DNA from: JBKQVT01 sp963804825
Lineage (GTDB): Bacteria; Planctomycetota; Planctomycetia; Pirellulales; Thermoguttaceae
Direction of reading: 5' to 3'
Assembly (NCBI GenBank): GCA_963804825.1
Contig: CAWDRV010000004.1
Coordinates: forward strand, 434,001 to 498,000
Length of the DNA stretch: 64,000 nucleotides
In this document: piece by piece, positions 46,772-55,666 of the stretch
How positions within the stretch are numbered: position 1 is the stretch's first letter
How the letters are laid out: each line of letters starts with the position of its first letter
Notes under the pieces: model-generated
Told to the model about the DNA's origin: nothing
Seen by the model: only the letters and a program-made list of their open reading frames with translations
The model's database searches: none
Position numbers and translations under genes: made by a program

Positions 46772-47734
46772 CTATGCCAACCGATGCTTCTTCAGCTTTC
46801 GAGCCAGCGTGGCCCGATGGACTTGCAACAGGCGGGCCGCCTTGCGCTGATTGAAGTTGGAGCGTTCCATGGCCTGCACGATCGCCTGCCGTTCGACTTG
46901 CTTCAGGCTGCCGGCGCCCTCGCCGTCGCCGTTGCCGGGGGATGCTCCGCCCAAATCGACCTCGCCCAGCAGCATCTCCACAAGGACCTCGGGCGAAAGG
47001 CCGGTGACATAGAGCCGCTCGGTCCAGGCACACAACTCGCGGACGTTGCCGGGCCAAGGATAGGCCATCAAGATCGCCAGCACGGCCCGGCTCACGACGA
47101 TCGGCTCCCGCTGATAATGATCGGCGAACCGTCGCGAGAAGTGTTCCAGCAGCAGCGGCACGTCCTCGGCGCGATCGCGCAGGGCCGGCAGCACGATGCG
47201 GACGATGTTCAGGCGATGATAAAGGTCGCCGCGGAACGTCCCCCGGCGGACCATGTCCGCCAAGTTGCGATTGGTGCCGGCCAGGAAACGGGTATCGACC
47301 TTGATCGGAATCGGCTTGCCGACCGGCATGACCTCCTGTTCTTGCAACACCCGCAACAGTTTCGGCTGGAGACTCAGCGGAATATCGCAGACTTCATCGA
47401 GAAAGACCGTGCCGCCGTCGGCCGTGCGGACGACGCCGAGCATGTTCTGCTCGGCCCCCGTGAACGCCCCGCGAATATGGCCGAAGAACTGACTCTCGAA
47501 AAGCGTTTCGCTGATGCCCGCGCAATTGACGGGAATAAAGGGATGGCCGCGACGCGAACTCTTGTCGCAAAGGCGCCGGGCAATCAACTCCTTGCCCGTC
47601 CCGCTCTCCCCCTCGATAAGAACGCAGCAATCGCTGCCGGCGACCTGATCCACCAGGTCCAGGACTTCCCGCATAACTCCAGAAACACCGACAATCATGG
47701 GCGCATTGCCCGATAAGAGCGTGGTTGCAGTCAT
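46772..47734 (-). CDS. PspF-like sigma-54 activator without sensor domain
   Basis: 320 residues. It begins almost directly with the AAA+ domain: Walker A EGESGTGKELIARR, GAFTGA loop, Walker B TVFLDEVCDIPL, TFRGDLYHRLNIVRI, then a Fis-type HTH (QRKAARLLQVHRATLARKLKKH). There is no receiver or GAF domain, as in PspF, whose activity is set by a partner protein. ATG 47734 has AGGA upstream; the longer frame to 47914 is rejected. The sigma-54 promoter at 46465-46480 lies just downstream, so the operon there is its probable target. Confidence 0.9.
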   Translation of the reverse strand: MTATTLLSGNAPMIVGVSGVMREVLDLVDQVAGSDCCVLIEGESGTGKELIARRLCDKSSRRGHPFIPVNCAGISETLFESQFFGHIRGAFTGAEQNMLGVVRTADGGTVFLDEVCDIPLSLQPKLLRVLQEQEVMPVGKPIPIKVDTRFLAGTNRNLADMVRRGTFRGDLYHRLNIVRIVLPALRDRAEDVPLLLEHFSRRFADHYQREPIVVSRAVLAILMAYPWPGNVRELCAWTERLYVTGLSPEVLVEMLLGEVDLGGASPGNGDGEGAGSLKQVERQAIVQAMERSNFNQRKAARLLQVHRATLARKLKKHRLA

Positions 47735-48162
47735 GGGTTGTCCTGGCCTGAGTCCCGGCGTACTCGATGGATGACTCGCGGACGCCCCGCTGCCCCCCAC
47801 TCGTGCCTTACGGGCCGGTGGGATCCATCTTTTCGGCGAGAACCCTGAACGCTGCCTCCGTAGTGCAATTGTTACAGGTGGTAGGAGTCGCTGGGCACAC
47901 GCCAACAAGACCATAAACCAACGGTACCTTTAGCATAAACGGTTTGTCCATTTCGTCAATAACCAGAAAGAAATAAAAACACGCATTCTCCGCAGGATCA
48001 CCAACTTCCTTAGTGTTCCAACCCCCCCATGTTAACCAAGAACGAATCCATTAGATACAATAACTTGCAGTGATACAATAGATTGCAAAGAATATTCACA
48101 CCCACGGAGCGAGCACTTCCTCAATCTCCGCACCCATCGGTCGGAAACCATCTGAACGTGCG
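47735..48162. other. AT-richer intergenic region with direct repeats
   Basis: No gene. Two 16-bp direct repeats GATACAATA-N2-TTGCA (48054-48069 and 48072-48087), 18 bp apart, look like a tandem protein-binding site. Lower GC than its surroundings. The promoter of the activator gene should lie here. Confidence 0.55.
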
Positions 48163-49263
48163 TTAAGGCGAGCCGTCGATCCAGCCGCCGCCCAACAGAC
48201 GGTCGCCCTGGTAGCAGACGGCCGCCTGGCCTGGGGCAACCCCAAGACAGGGCCGCTCGAAATGGACCGCGAACCGATCGTTGGGCAGCACATCCACCGT
48301 CGCCGCCGCCGGAGGGCTGCGATAACGGAGCTTTACCTCACATCGGGGGGGCGGCGTCGTCAGCCAATTGGCCCCGCTGGCCGTGAGGTCTTGCCGGGCC
48401 AACTCCTGCTTGGTGCCCACCACCACGCGACGGGTCGCCGGTTCGAGGCGGACCACGTAACGGGGCTCGCCCAACGCGATCCGCAGCCCCTTGCGCTGAC
48501 CAATCGTAAATTGCTCCAGCCCCTGGTGCCGGCCGACCACCGTGCCGTCGGTCGTTACGATGTCGCCGGCGGTGCCCTTGTCGCCGCCGCCGGCGTCGTC
48601 GGCGTCCGCGACGCCGCGGTATTGTCGGATGAACCGGGCGTGGTCGCCGTCGGGGACGAAGCAGATTTCCTGGCTATCGGGCTTGGCGGCCACCTCCAGC
48701 CCCAACTCGGCGGCCATCCGACGGATTTCCCCCTTGTGGTACTCGCCGACCGGGAATCTCAGCCGCGGGAGCAGGCATCGCTGGATCCCCCAAAGCACGT
48801 AGGATTGGTCCTTGTCCGGATCGCGGCCGCGGCACAAGGCCCATGGGCCGTCGGCGGCCCGCAGTAGCCGGGCGTAATGGCCCGTGGCGACAAAATCGGC
48901 CCCCATGCCGTCGGCATACTCCAGGAGCTTGCCGAACTTCAGCCAGGTGTTGCAGACGACGCACGGATTGGGCGTCCGCCCGGCGGTGTATTCGGAAACG
49001 AAATACTCGATAATCCGGCCGAACTCCCGCTGGAAATCCAAGACATAGAAGGGGATGCCCAGCCGGTCGGCCACGCGGCGGGCGTCGGCGGCGTCGGCGG
49101 CGCTGCAGCAGCCTGGCTTGCGGCCGGCGGTGGTGCAAGCCGGCTCCGGCAGTTCGCCATGCCGCATGAACAGTCCGATCACCTCGTGGCCCGCCTGGCG
49201 GAGCAGCCAGGCCGCCACGCTGCTATCGACACCGCCGGACATTGCCACAACGACGCGGGACAT
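48163..49263 (-). CDS. mnmA: tRNA-specific 2-thiouridylase
   Basis: 366 residues. MnmA thiolates U34 of tRNA-Glu, -Gln and -Lys. MSRVVVAMSGGVDSSVAAWL has the PP-loop; TPNPCVVCNTWLKFG and KPDSQEICFVPDGDHARFI hold the two catalytic cysteines; QFTIGQRKGLRIALGEPRYV follows. Two further in-frame starts (49275, 49296) add up to 11 residues; 49263 fits the family best. A tRNA-Glu gene is elsewhere in this window. The long hairpin at 49298 lies directly upstream. Confidence 0.95.
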   Translation of the reverse strand: MSRVVVAMSGGVDSSVAAWLLRQAGHEVIGLFMRHGELPEPACTTAGRKPGCCSAADAADARRVADRLGIPFYVLDFQREFGRIIEYFVSEYTAGRTPNPCVVCNTWLKFGKLLEYADGMGADFVATGHYARLLRAADGPWALCRGRDPDKDQSYVLWGIQRCLLPRLRFPVGEYHKGEIRRMAAELGLEVAAKPDSQEICFVPDGDHARFIRQYRGVADADDAGGGDKGTAGDIVTTDGTVVGRHQGLEQFTIGQRKGLRIALGEPRYVVRLEPATRRVVVGTKQELARQDLTASGANWLTTPPPRCEVKLRYRSPPAAATVDVLPNDRFAVHFERPCLGVAPGQAAVCYQGDRLLGGGWIDGSP

Positions 49264-49297
49264 GATGGAGTTCATTCGCTCTTGTTGCGGAAGCACC

Positions 49298-49380
49298 TGT
49301 AGGGTGGGTCAAGCGCAGCGAGACCCACCAAAATCCGCGAAAAACCATGGTGGGTTTCGCTGCGCTTGACCCACCCTACA
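49298..49380. repeat. Long hairpin repeat, copy 2
   Basis: About 33-bp arms starting TGTAGGGTGGGTCAAGCGC (49298-49330) and complementary at 49348-49380. Same family as the hairpin interrupted by the IS at 19.7-21.3 kb. Confidence 0.85.
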
Positions 49381-49544
49381 AATTCCCGACATTCCACAAC
49401 AGAGACTCATTATCAAGCGGCCCGGCGGCGAAGTAAAGCAACGGGCCTTTCCCCCACCGCCGGGGACCGATATAATCGGTTGCGGAACCCGGGGGGACTG
49501 TCCCCTTCCGTGACACGAAATCCTGACCTCCCTCGGAAGCAGAC

Positions 49545-50643
49545 ATGGAACGAGAATGGATTGATCGGGCCGAAGCCATCCAAAAGCGGATCGTGCAACT
49601 GCGGGACTCTCTTTGACCTGGCCGGCAAGAAGGCCAAGACCGCGGCGCTCGAACAACGGATGGGCGAGCCCGATTTCTGGAACAGCCGCGAACGGGCGCA
49701 GGAAGTCGTCGTCGAGCTGAAAGGGCTCAGGGCGCTCACCAAGCCGCTGGAAGAGGTCGTCAAGCTGGCCTCCGACCTGCCGGCCTTGATCGAGATGGCC
49801 GCCGAGGACGAGGACCTGGCGGCCGAGGTCCCGGCGGCCACGCAGCGGTTGGAGAAGATGCTCGATGCGCTGGAGCTTCAGGCGCTGCTCAGCGGCCCGT
49901 TGGACGGCAATTCCGCCCTGTTGACCATCAACGCCCGCGACGGCGGCACCGACGCCAACGATTGGGCCGAAATGCTGCTGCGCATGTATCTGGCCTGGGC
50001 GAAGGACCACGATTACGAGACCGCGTTGTTGGACCGGCAGGACAACGAAGAGGCCGGCATCAACAGCGCCACCATCGCCGTTCGCGGCCCGATGGCCTAC
50101 GGATATCTCAAGGGCGAGGCGGGCATTCACCGCCTGGTCCGCATCAGCCCGTTCAACGCCGAAGGCAAGCGGCAGACCAGCTTCGCCGCGGTGGACGTCG
50201 CCCCGGAGGTCTCCGAGCAGATCGCCGTCGAGATCCGCGACGAGGATGTCCGCGAGGACGTGTTTCGGGCCAGCGGCGCCGGCGGCCAGCACGTGAACAA
50301 GACCTCCAGCGCGATCCGGCTCACCCACTTGCCCACCGGCATCGTGGTGCAGTGCCAGAACGAGCGGAGCCAGCACAAGAACCGGGCGATTGCGATCAAG
50401 ATGCTGCGGGCCCGGTTGGCGCGGGTGGAAGAAGAGCGGCGCGAGGCCGAGGCGGCCGCCAAGTACAACCAGATGCCCAAGGTCGGCTTCGGCTCGCAAA
50501 TCCGCAACTATTTTCTCCATCCCGAGCAGCGCGTGAAGGACGCCCGCACCGGCTACTCGGTGGGCAGCTTTCATAGCGTGCTGGACGGCAACATCCAGGG
50601 CTTTTTGGATGCGTATTTGCGCTATCGGGCCGAGGGGAATTGA
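49545..50643 (+). CDS. prfB: Peptide chain release factor 2, programmed +1 frameshift
   Basis: RF2 terminates at UGA and UAA. The first 23 codons from ATG 49545 end at CTT TGA C (49611-49617); skipping one base joins the frame DLAGKKAKTAALEQRMG to the end at 50643, giving about 365 residues. This is the classical autoregulatory RF2 site, and a weak GCGGGA lies upstream of it. The SPF tripeptide (VRISPFNAEGKRQTSF) and GGQ motif (ASGAGGQHVNKTSSAIRLTH) are present. It should be annotated as joined 49545-49613 and 49615-50643. Confidence 0.96.
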
Positions 50644-50658
50644 GGCGGCAAGGGATTA

Positions 50659-50994
50659 CAGTAGTTCCAAGTTCGGCCGAATGTGAGGCAATGAACGCAA
50701 CTTGTTGTTTGGAAACCTCTTGCAACCCGCGTGGCGTCTGATATCGGAGGCACCTCGGATCAAAACGTTTGTCATTTGCCAGCGGGGACAAGTGGGGTGA
50801 TGGCAAAGTGGGTAAAACACCGAGAAAATGGGCTGCAATGGCTTGTCGGAGGGTTTACAAGAAAATCATGATGCCGTTGCCGCGAGCCACGTCCCGAGTC
50901 GGCGGTCATCTCCGAACTGCCGGTCGTGCCATAACTCCTGTTGTAAACGCACATTAGGTGTACTCCTCTGAAAAGGCCGAACTTGGAACTACTG
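50659..50994. mobile_element. 336-bp MITE-like element
   Basis: Perfect 20-bp inverted ends CAGTAGTTCCAAGTTCGGCC (50659-50678 and complement 50975-50994), flanked by the 5-bp direct repeat GATTA (50654-50658, 50995-50999). No coding frame of note inside. It lies 15 bp after prfB. Confidence 0.85.
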
Positions 50995-51019
50995 GATTAG
51001 GGATTGGGGATTAGAAAAG

Positions 51020-51040
51020 CCCCCGGACTGTGTCCGGGGG
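51020..51040. terminator. GC-rich hairpin CCCCCGGAC/GTCCGGGGG
   Basis: Nine-bp perfect stem with a TGT loop. No T-run, so a terminator role is uncertain; it lies between prfB and the LRR gene, which converge. Confidence 0.45.
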
Positions 51041-51057
51041 GCGGATTTCAGCGTTCC

Positions 51058-51094
51058 ACGCCCACCGGCTGCGTCCGGTGGGACCGGAACCGGC
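51058..51094. repeat. Partial copy of the 40.55-kb hairpin element
   Basis: CACGCCCACCGGCTGCG and the following CCGGTGGGACCGGAA match the left part of 40553-40657 with a few changes. The rest of this region up to 51196 has no gene. Confidence 0.65.
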
Positions 51095-51196
51095 GGACAA
51101 CGTCGTTGGCAAATCCTTCCCCACCGGCCACCTCCGGCATAGCGATGGGCGGTACGCCGTGCAACGGCCCAGCCGTCGGGCCGTCCGCCATTCGTG

Positions 51197-52321
51197 TCAT
51201 GGCCCTCTTATCGTTGCCTTCGGCAACGCCATCTGAAGATCGCTCACGCCCGCGTCGCTGACCTTGGTGCGCCTGAGTTCCAGCAATTGGAGTTGGGTTA
51301 ATTTCTTGAGATGTTCCAGCCCGGCGTCGGTGATGCTGGTGTCGTTGAGGTACAGGTATTGGAGTTGGGTCAATCCTTTGAGGTGTTCCAGCCCGGCGTC
51401 GCTGACCTTGGTGGAGGCGAGCACCAGCTCTTGGAGTTGGGTCAACCCTTTGAGGTATCTCAGGCCGGCGTCGCTGACCTTGGTGCGGCCGAGGTGCAGC
51501 ACTTTGATTTGGGTCAATCCTGTGAGGTGTGCCAGCCCGGCGTCGCTGACTTTGGTGGAGTCAAGAATCAGCACCTGGAGTTGGGTCAATCCTTTGAGGC
51601 GTGCCAGGCCGGCGTCGGTGACCTTGGTGCCGGCGAGCCAAAGCTCTTGGAGGTGTGTCAATCCCTTGAGGCGTTCCAGCCCGGCGTCGCTGACCTTGGT
51701 GCCGTCGAGGTCCAGGTGTTTGAGTTGGGCCAATCTCTTGAGGTGTTCCAGCCCGGCATCGCTGACCGTGGTGCCGACGAGGTCCAGTTCGTGGAGTTGA
51801 GTCAATCCCTCGAGGTGTTCCAGCCCGGCGTCGCTGACCTTGGTGGAGTCGAGCATCAGCAGTTGGAGTTGGGTCAATCCTTTTAGGTGTGCCAGCCCGG
51901 CGTCGGTGACCTTGGTGCCGAAGAGCAACAGCTCTCGGAGTTGGGGCGGTCCCGGGAGGTGTTTCAGCCCAGCATCGCTGATCGCGGTTCTGCCGAGGTC
52001 CAGGTGTTCGAGGTGGGTCAATCCCTTGAGGTGTTCCAGCCCGGCGTCGCTGACCTTGGTGCCGTAGAGCGACAGCCATTGAAGTTGGGTCAATCCCTTG
52101 AGATGTTCCAGTCCCTCATCCGTCACCTTGGTACAATGCCCCAGATCCACGCTAATAACTGCCTTGTCTGGGCTCTTATCGTCGATGTCGACTGTGCCAC
52201 CCAACTTCTCGATTTCGGCAATCGCTTTTGTTTGTTCTGGATTGGGTTCGACTGCCCAGCCCCAGGAAGCAGACGCAAGCGATAATCCTAACGTCACCAT
52301 CAGCACGGCAAATCGGTTCAT
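51197..52321 (-). CDS. Exported leucine-rich-repeat protein
   Basis: 374 residues. A signal peptide (FAVLMVTLGLSLASASWGW) precedes about eleven 24-residue leucine-rich repeats with the pattern L-x-x-L-x-L-x-x-T-x-V-S-D-A-G-L-x-x-L-K-G-L. This regular type is common in planctomycete secreted proteins and probably mediates protein binding. The DNA shows matching 72-bp tandem units. Ends IRGP. No partner nearby. Confidence 0.9.
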   Translation of the reverse strand: MNRFAVLMVTLGLSLASASWGWAVEPNPEQTKAIAEIEKLGGTVDIDDKSPDKAVISVDLGHCTKVTDEGLEHLKGLTQLQWLSLYGTKVSDAGLEHLKGLTHLEHLDLGRTAISDAGLKHLPGPPQLRELLLFGTKVTDAGLAHLKGLTQLQLLMLDSTKVSDAGLEHLEGLTQLHELDLVGTTVSDAGLEHLKRLAQLKHLDLDGTKVSDAGLERLKGLTHLQELWLAGTKVTDAGLARLKGLTQLQVLILDSTKVSDAGLAHLTGLTQIKVLHLGRTKVSDAGLRYLKGLTQLQELVLASTKVSDAGLEHLKGLTQLQYLYLNDTSITDAGLEHLKKLTQLQLLELRRTKVSDAGVSDLQMALPKATIRGP

Positions 52322-52404
52322 CGGGTTACCCCTTTGTCATGCGGTAGGAAGCGTGGTTATGCCCATAGTATAACCAGACGTGGCCGCAAGAGGCCAGCGG
52401 TGCT

Positions 52405-52607
52405 TCCGTCCCGCAGGGACGCCTGAAAATAGCCCAGCGATTCATCGCTGGGTCGAGGAGCGACCCGTATTGTTCGTCAGTCCCGCAAGGGACGGCTGAA
52501 CCATGCCGCATTCGGCCGTCCCTACGGGACTCGGCGGGTTTGCGATTTCGCCTCGCCTACCCAGCAATAAATTGCTGGGCTACTTTCACACGTCCCTCCG
52601 GGACGCA
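52405..52607. repeat. Composite palindromic element, copy 2
   Basis: TAGCCCAGCGATTCATCGCT, CCGTCCCTACGGGACT and CCAGCAATAAATTGCTGGGC blocks as in 30932-31120, more diverged. It separates the LRR gene from nadA. Confidence 0.7.
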
Positions 52608-52666
52608 CGGCAGGACTGCGACTCGTGTGCAACCACCGGAGGCTCATATCTCAATCACGCGGCCGC

Positions 52667-53788
52667 TCACTTCACCTCCAGCATCCGGCGCAACGCCTCC
52701 AGCGCCCAAGGGGCCGTCTCGTCGTCCACACGGACCACGTTCACCGGCGTGCCGGCCGCCAAGTTCTCCAACGCCCAACAAAGATGCGGCAGGTCGATCC
52801 GGTACATCGTCGAGCACATGCACGCCACCGGCGAAAGAAAATGAATCTGCTGCTCGGGATGCTCGTGCTTCAATCGCTCGACCAGGTGCAGCTCGGTGCC
52901 GATCGCCCAGGCAACGCCCGGCGGCGACTCCTCGACGACGCGAATGATCCGGCTGGTCGATCCGACCACGTCGGCCTGATCGACCACCTCCATCATGCAC
53001 TCGGGATGGACCATGATCTTGATGCCCGGAACCTTTTCGCGAAACTGGGCGACGTGCCGCGGCAGGAACACCTGGTGGACGCTGCAATAGCCCTTCCACA
53101 AGATCACCCGGCCGCGGCGGATCGCCCCGGGCGAGTTGCCGCCAAGCTCCACCTCCGGGTCCCAGACGGGCATTTCCTCGAGCGGGACTCCCATCGTCCG
53201 CGCCGTGTTGCGACCGAGGTGTTGATCGGGGAAGAACAGCACGCGGCGGCGACGCGCGAACGACCATTCCAGCACCGCCCGGGCGCTGGACGACGTACAC
53301 ACGATCCCGCCGTGGCGGCCGCAAAAGGCCTTTAGGCTGGCGGCCGAATTGACGTACGTCACGGGCATCACGTCGTCGGGGTCGAGCAGGCCGGCCAATT
53401 GCCGCCAGCAGTCCTCGACCTGCCCGATCTCGGCCATGTCGGCCATGGAGCATCCGGCGGCCAGGTCGGGCAAGATCACGCTCACGCGCCGGCCGCCGCG
53501 GCGCTGGAGTTGCTCCGGGCGATTGGCGAGGATGTCGGCCGTCTCGGCCATGAAGTGGACGCCGCAGAAGGCGATGGCCCGGCATTGCTCGTCGGCGGCC
53601 GCCATCGCACTGAGCTGGTAGCTGTCGCCGCGCAAATCGGAGAGCGCGATGACCTCGTCCCGCTGGTAGTGATGGCCGAGGATGAGCAGTTCCCGGCCCA
53701 TGCGGCGGCGGACCTCTTCAATCCGCGCCGAAAGCTCGGCCTGATCCAACGATTGGTAGGCGGCAAATTCGTGGGTGGTCGATGTCAT
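52667..53788 (-). CDS. nadA: Quinolinate synthase
   Basis: 373 residues. NadA makes quinolinate from iminoaspartate and dihydroxyacetone phosphate for NAD synthesis and uses a 4Fe-4S cluster. LLILGHHYQRDEVIALSD, AFCGVHFMAETADILAN, MPVTYVNSAASLKAFCG, FFPDQHLGRNTA, HPECMMEVVDQADVVGSTS and SPVACMCSTMYRIDL are the conserved segments with the cluster cysteines. Single gene here; other nad genes are not adjacent. Confidence 0.95.
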   Translation of the reverse strand: MTSTTHEFAAYQSLDQAELSARIEEVRRRMGRELLILGHHYQRDEVIALSDLRGDSYQLSAMAAADEQCRAIAFCGVHFMAETADILANRPEQLQRRGGRRVSVILPDLAAGCSMADMAEIGQVEDCWRQLAGLLDPDDVMPVTYVNSAASLKAFCGRHGGIVCTSSSARAVLEWSFARRRRVLFFPDQHLGRNTARTMGVPLEEMPVWDPEVELGGNSPGAIRRGRVILWKGYCSVHQVFLPRHVAQFREKVPGIKIMVHPECMMEVVDQADVVGSTSRIIRVVEESPPGVAWAIGTELHLVERLKHEHPEQQIHFLSPVACMCSTMYRIDLPHLCWALENLAAGTPVNVVRVDDETAPWALEALRRMLEVK

Positions 53789-53825
53789 CGCGCAAACTGC
53801 GAACGGGTCTTTCGTTCAATCTTAT

Positions 53826-54011
53826 TCAACGTCCGGCGACGGCCATCGCGGCCAGAGACGCCAACCAGGCCAACTCCAGGACCACGGCCGTCGTCAATAG
53901 CCACATTTGCCGCGGCGGGCGGCGTGGCGGCGGGGCTGGAGCCGCCGGAGCGGGCGCCGGCCGGGTCGCCTGCGGTTTCGTTTTCGCCTTTCGGGAAGCG
54001 CGCCGGCTCAT
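53826..54011 (-). CDS. Small basic single-span membrane protein
   Basis: 61 residues: a Lys/Arg/Pro/Ala-rich N-terminal part (about 1-35) and one membrane segment (MWLLTTAVVLELAWLASLAA). Placed upstream of nadA on the same strand. Similar small proteins occur in planctomycetes; function unknown. Confidence 0.5.
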   Translation of the reverse strand: MSRRASRKAKTKPQATRPAPAPAAPAPPPRRPPRQMWLLTTAVVLELAWLASLAAMAVAGR

Positions 54012-54038
54012 CGTCGCTGCCTCGTCATATTAAATTCC

Positions 54039-54192
54039 AGGAGGGCAGACATTCCTGTCTGCCCGTAAAGGACAGGCAAGAATGCCTGTCCTCCTGAAAC
54101 ACATTCACCAAATTTATTCCTATGCGGGGCCTAACTTTTTTTGGCCGTACCCCCTCACCCCCAACCCCTCTCCAACAAGGGGAGAGGGGAGA
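54039..54192. repeat. Two hairpin repeats
   Basis: AGGAGGGCAGACATTCCTG with GTCTGCCC, then GGACAGGCAAGAATGCCTGT (54039-54096), and a CCCCTCTCC/GGGGAGAGG hairpin (about 54153-54192). Intergenic, between a small membrane protein and the Minf_1886 gene. Confidence 0.6.
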
Positions 54193-54204
54193 CGGGAATA
54201 ATTA

Positions 54205-54678
54205 TCAGGATTGCGGGGGCGTGGATTCGGGCGGCACGAAACGGAATTCCTGCTGGAACGCGGTCTCGAAGTTGAAAACGTCGTTGAAATCCTCGCGTCG
54301 GTCGTGGGGCGTCTTGCGCATCCGGCCGATGCCGATCAGGTTGAAGACCAACTCGCCGACGTCGGCCGTCGCGTGTATGCCCCAGTTGGCGAGCACCGTC
54401 TTGGCCATGTAGCCGTATTGTTCGAGGGCGAAGCGGCGGACGGCCTCGCAGAGTTCCTGCCCGGTCACGTGACGCTGGCCGACGTCCTCCTCGCCTTCTT
54501 CCCCTTCCTCGCCTTTCACCTGGGACGGCTTGACCGGCTCGCTGGCGCACGGGGTGCCCATGCCCAGCATGTTTTGGGCATAGTTGAGGGCCTCGAAGAC
54601 GAAGATGTACGCTTCCAGGGGATAGCGGCGATCGGTTTCCAGCAACTGGGCAACGGACGGATCAAGCATGATCTTCAC
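54205..54678 (-). CDS. Minf_1886 family protein
   Basis: 157 residues. LLETDRRYPLEAYIFVFEALNY, HVTGQELCEAVRRFALEQYG and MAKTVLANWGIHATADVGELVFNL define this family, shared among planctomycetes and verrucomicrobia; its role is unknown. The GTG start overlaps the stop of the PSP1 gene (GTGA). An Glu/Gly-rich insertion (about 50-65) is variable. Conserved pairing with PSP1 suggests related work, possibly in RNA metabolism. Confidence 0.85.
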   Translation of the reverse strand: MKIMLDPSVAQLLETDRRYPLEAYIFVFEALNYAQNMLGMGTPCASEPVKPSQVKGEEGEEGEEDVGQRHVTGQELCEAVRRFALEQYGYMAKTVLANWGIHATADVGELVFNLIGIGRMRKTPHDRREDFNDVFNFETAFQQEFRFVPPESTPPQS

Positions 54679-55421
54679 TCACGGGGGCATCGTCGCCCTC
54701 CTCCGGCAGTCCTTCGGCCTCCGCGCCGACCTGTTCCGGCGCCGGGCGGCGGCTGGCTGGGCGACTCCCGCTGGGCCTGCTCGTAGGTCTCATATTCGTA
54801 GCGCAGACAGCATTTCAACCGCCCGCAACGCCCGGAGATCTTCGTCGGATCCAACGTCGCCTTCTGCAACTTGGCCATCTTCATCGACACGGGGGGCATG
54901 ACGACCAGGTGGGTGTTGCAGCAGACCGGGATGCCGCAGTCGCCGTAATCGGCCAGCAGCTTGGCCTCGTCGCGGACGCCGATTTGGCGCATTTCGATGC
55001 GGGTTTGGAACTCGCCGGCCAGCAGCTTGACCAACTCGCGGAAGTCGACGCGGTTCTCCGCCAGGTAGTAGATGACCACCCGCTCGCCGCCGAAAATGTG
55101 CTCGATATCGACCAGTTGCATGGCCAAGGCCAGCTTATCGACGTACTGTTGGCAGAGTTCCAGCTCGCGGCGGGTCTGGCCTTGGATGCGGGCCAATTCC
55201 CGGCGGTCCTCGGCCGTCATCTCGCGCAACAGGTGCCCCTCCGAGGCGTCGTGGAGCGAGGTCAGCACGGCCGGGGAAGCCTCGCAGAGGACTTCCCCCG
55301 ACTCCAGGCCGCGATCGGTGGCGGCGATGACCTTCGCGCCCCGCCGATATTCCACCCCGGCAGGCGTAGAGAATACCCCCAACAGCCGCATGACTCCAAA
55401 GCGGATAATGTACTTGGCCAT
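54675..55421 (-). CDS. PSP1 domain protein (RicT/YaaT-like)
   Basis: 248 residues. The PSP1 core has VDIEHIFGGERVVIYYLAENR...DFRELVKLLAGEFQTRIEMR, GVRDEAKLLADYGDCG, and Cys-rich PVCCNTHL...SGRCGRLKCCLRYE, as in RicT, part of a complex with an iron-sulfur cluster that influences RNA processing. The C-terminus is short and Gly/Arg-rich, ending before the usual last domain. Overlaps the Minf_1886 gene. Confidence 0.88.
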   Translation of the reverse strand: MAKYIIRFGVMRLLGVFSTPAGVEYRRGAKVIAATDRGLESGEVLCEASPAVLTSLHDASEGHLLREMTAEDRRELARIQGQTRRELELCQQYVDKLALAMQLVDIEHIFGGERVVIYYLAENRVDFRELVKLLAGEFQTRIEMRQIGVRDEAKLLADYGDCGIPVCCNTHLVVMPPVSMKMAKLQKATLDPTKISGRCGRLKCCLRYEYETYEQAQRESPSQPPPGAGTGRRGGRRTAGGGRRCPRE

Positions 55422-55561
55422 GAACCCTCACCACCCCACCGACGATGCCGAGCACTCAAGTATACCCACCACGGGTGTTTCCGCAAAGTCGGATACCCAG
55501 CCTGCCATGTCAAAAAGAGGGGTTCCCGGCCGCCATGAGTAGGTTATGCTTGAGCATGAGT

Positions 55562-55645
55562 CCTTAGTGCTTAGAGCTTAGTTCTTAGAGCTTAGTTCTT
55601 AGCCTCTAAGTTCTAAGGTCTAAGTTCTAAGGTCTAAGCACTAAA
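55562..55645. repeat. CTTAG-rich hairpin
   Basis: A run of CTTAGTTCTTAGAG-like units pairs with TCTAAGTTCTAAGG-like units, making a long imperfect hairpin between the divergent PSP1 and PAP2 genes. Confidence 0.7.
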
Positions 55646-55666
55646 TTCTCCGCCCCCCTTCCCAGG

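Noticed and set aside
51240..52140. Regular 72-bp repeats as a possible array
   Set aside because: They encode leucine-rich repeats in frame.
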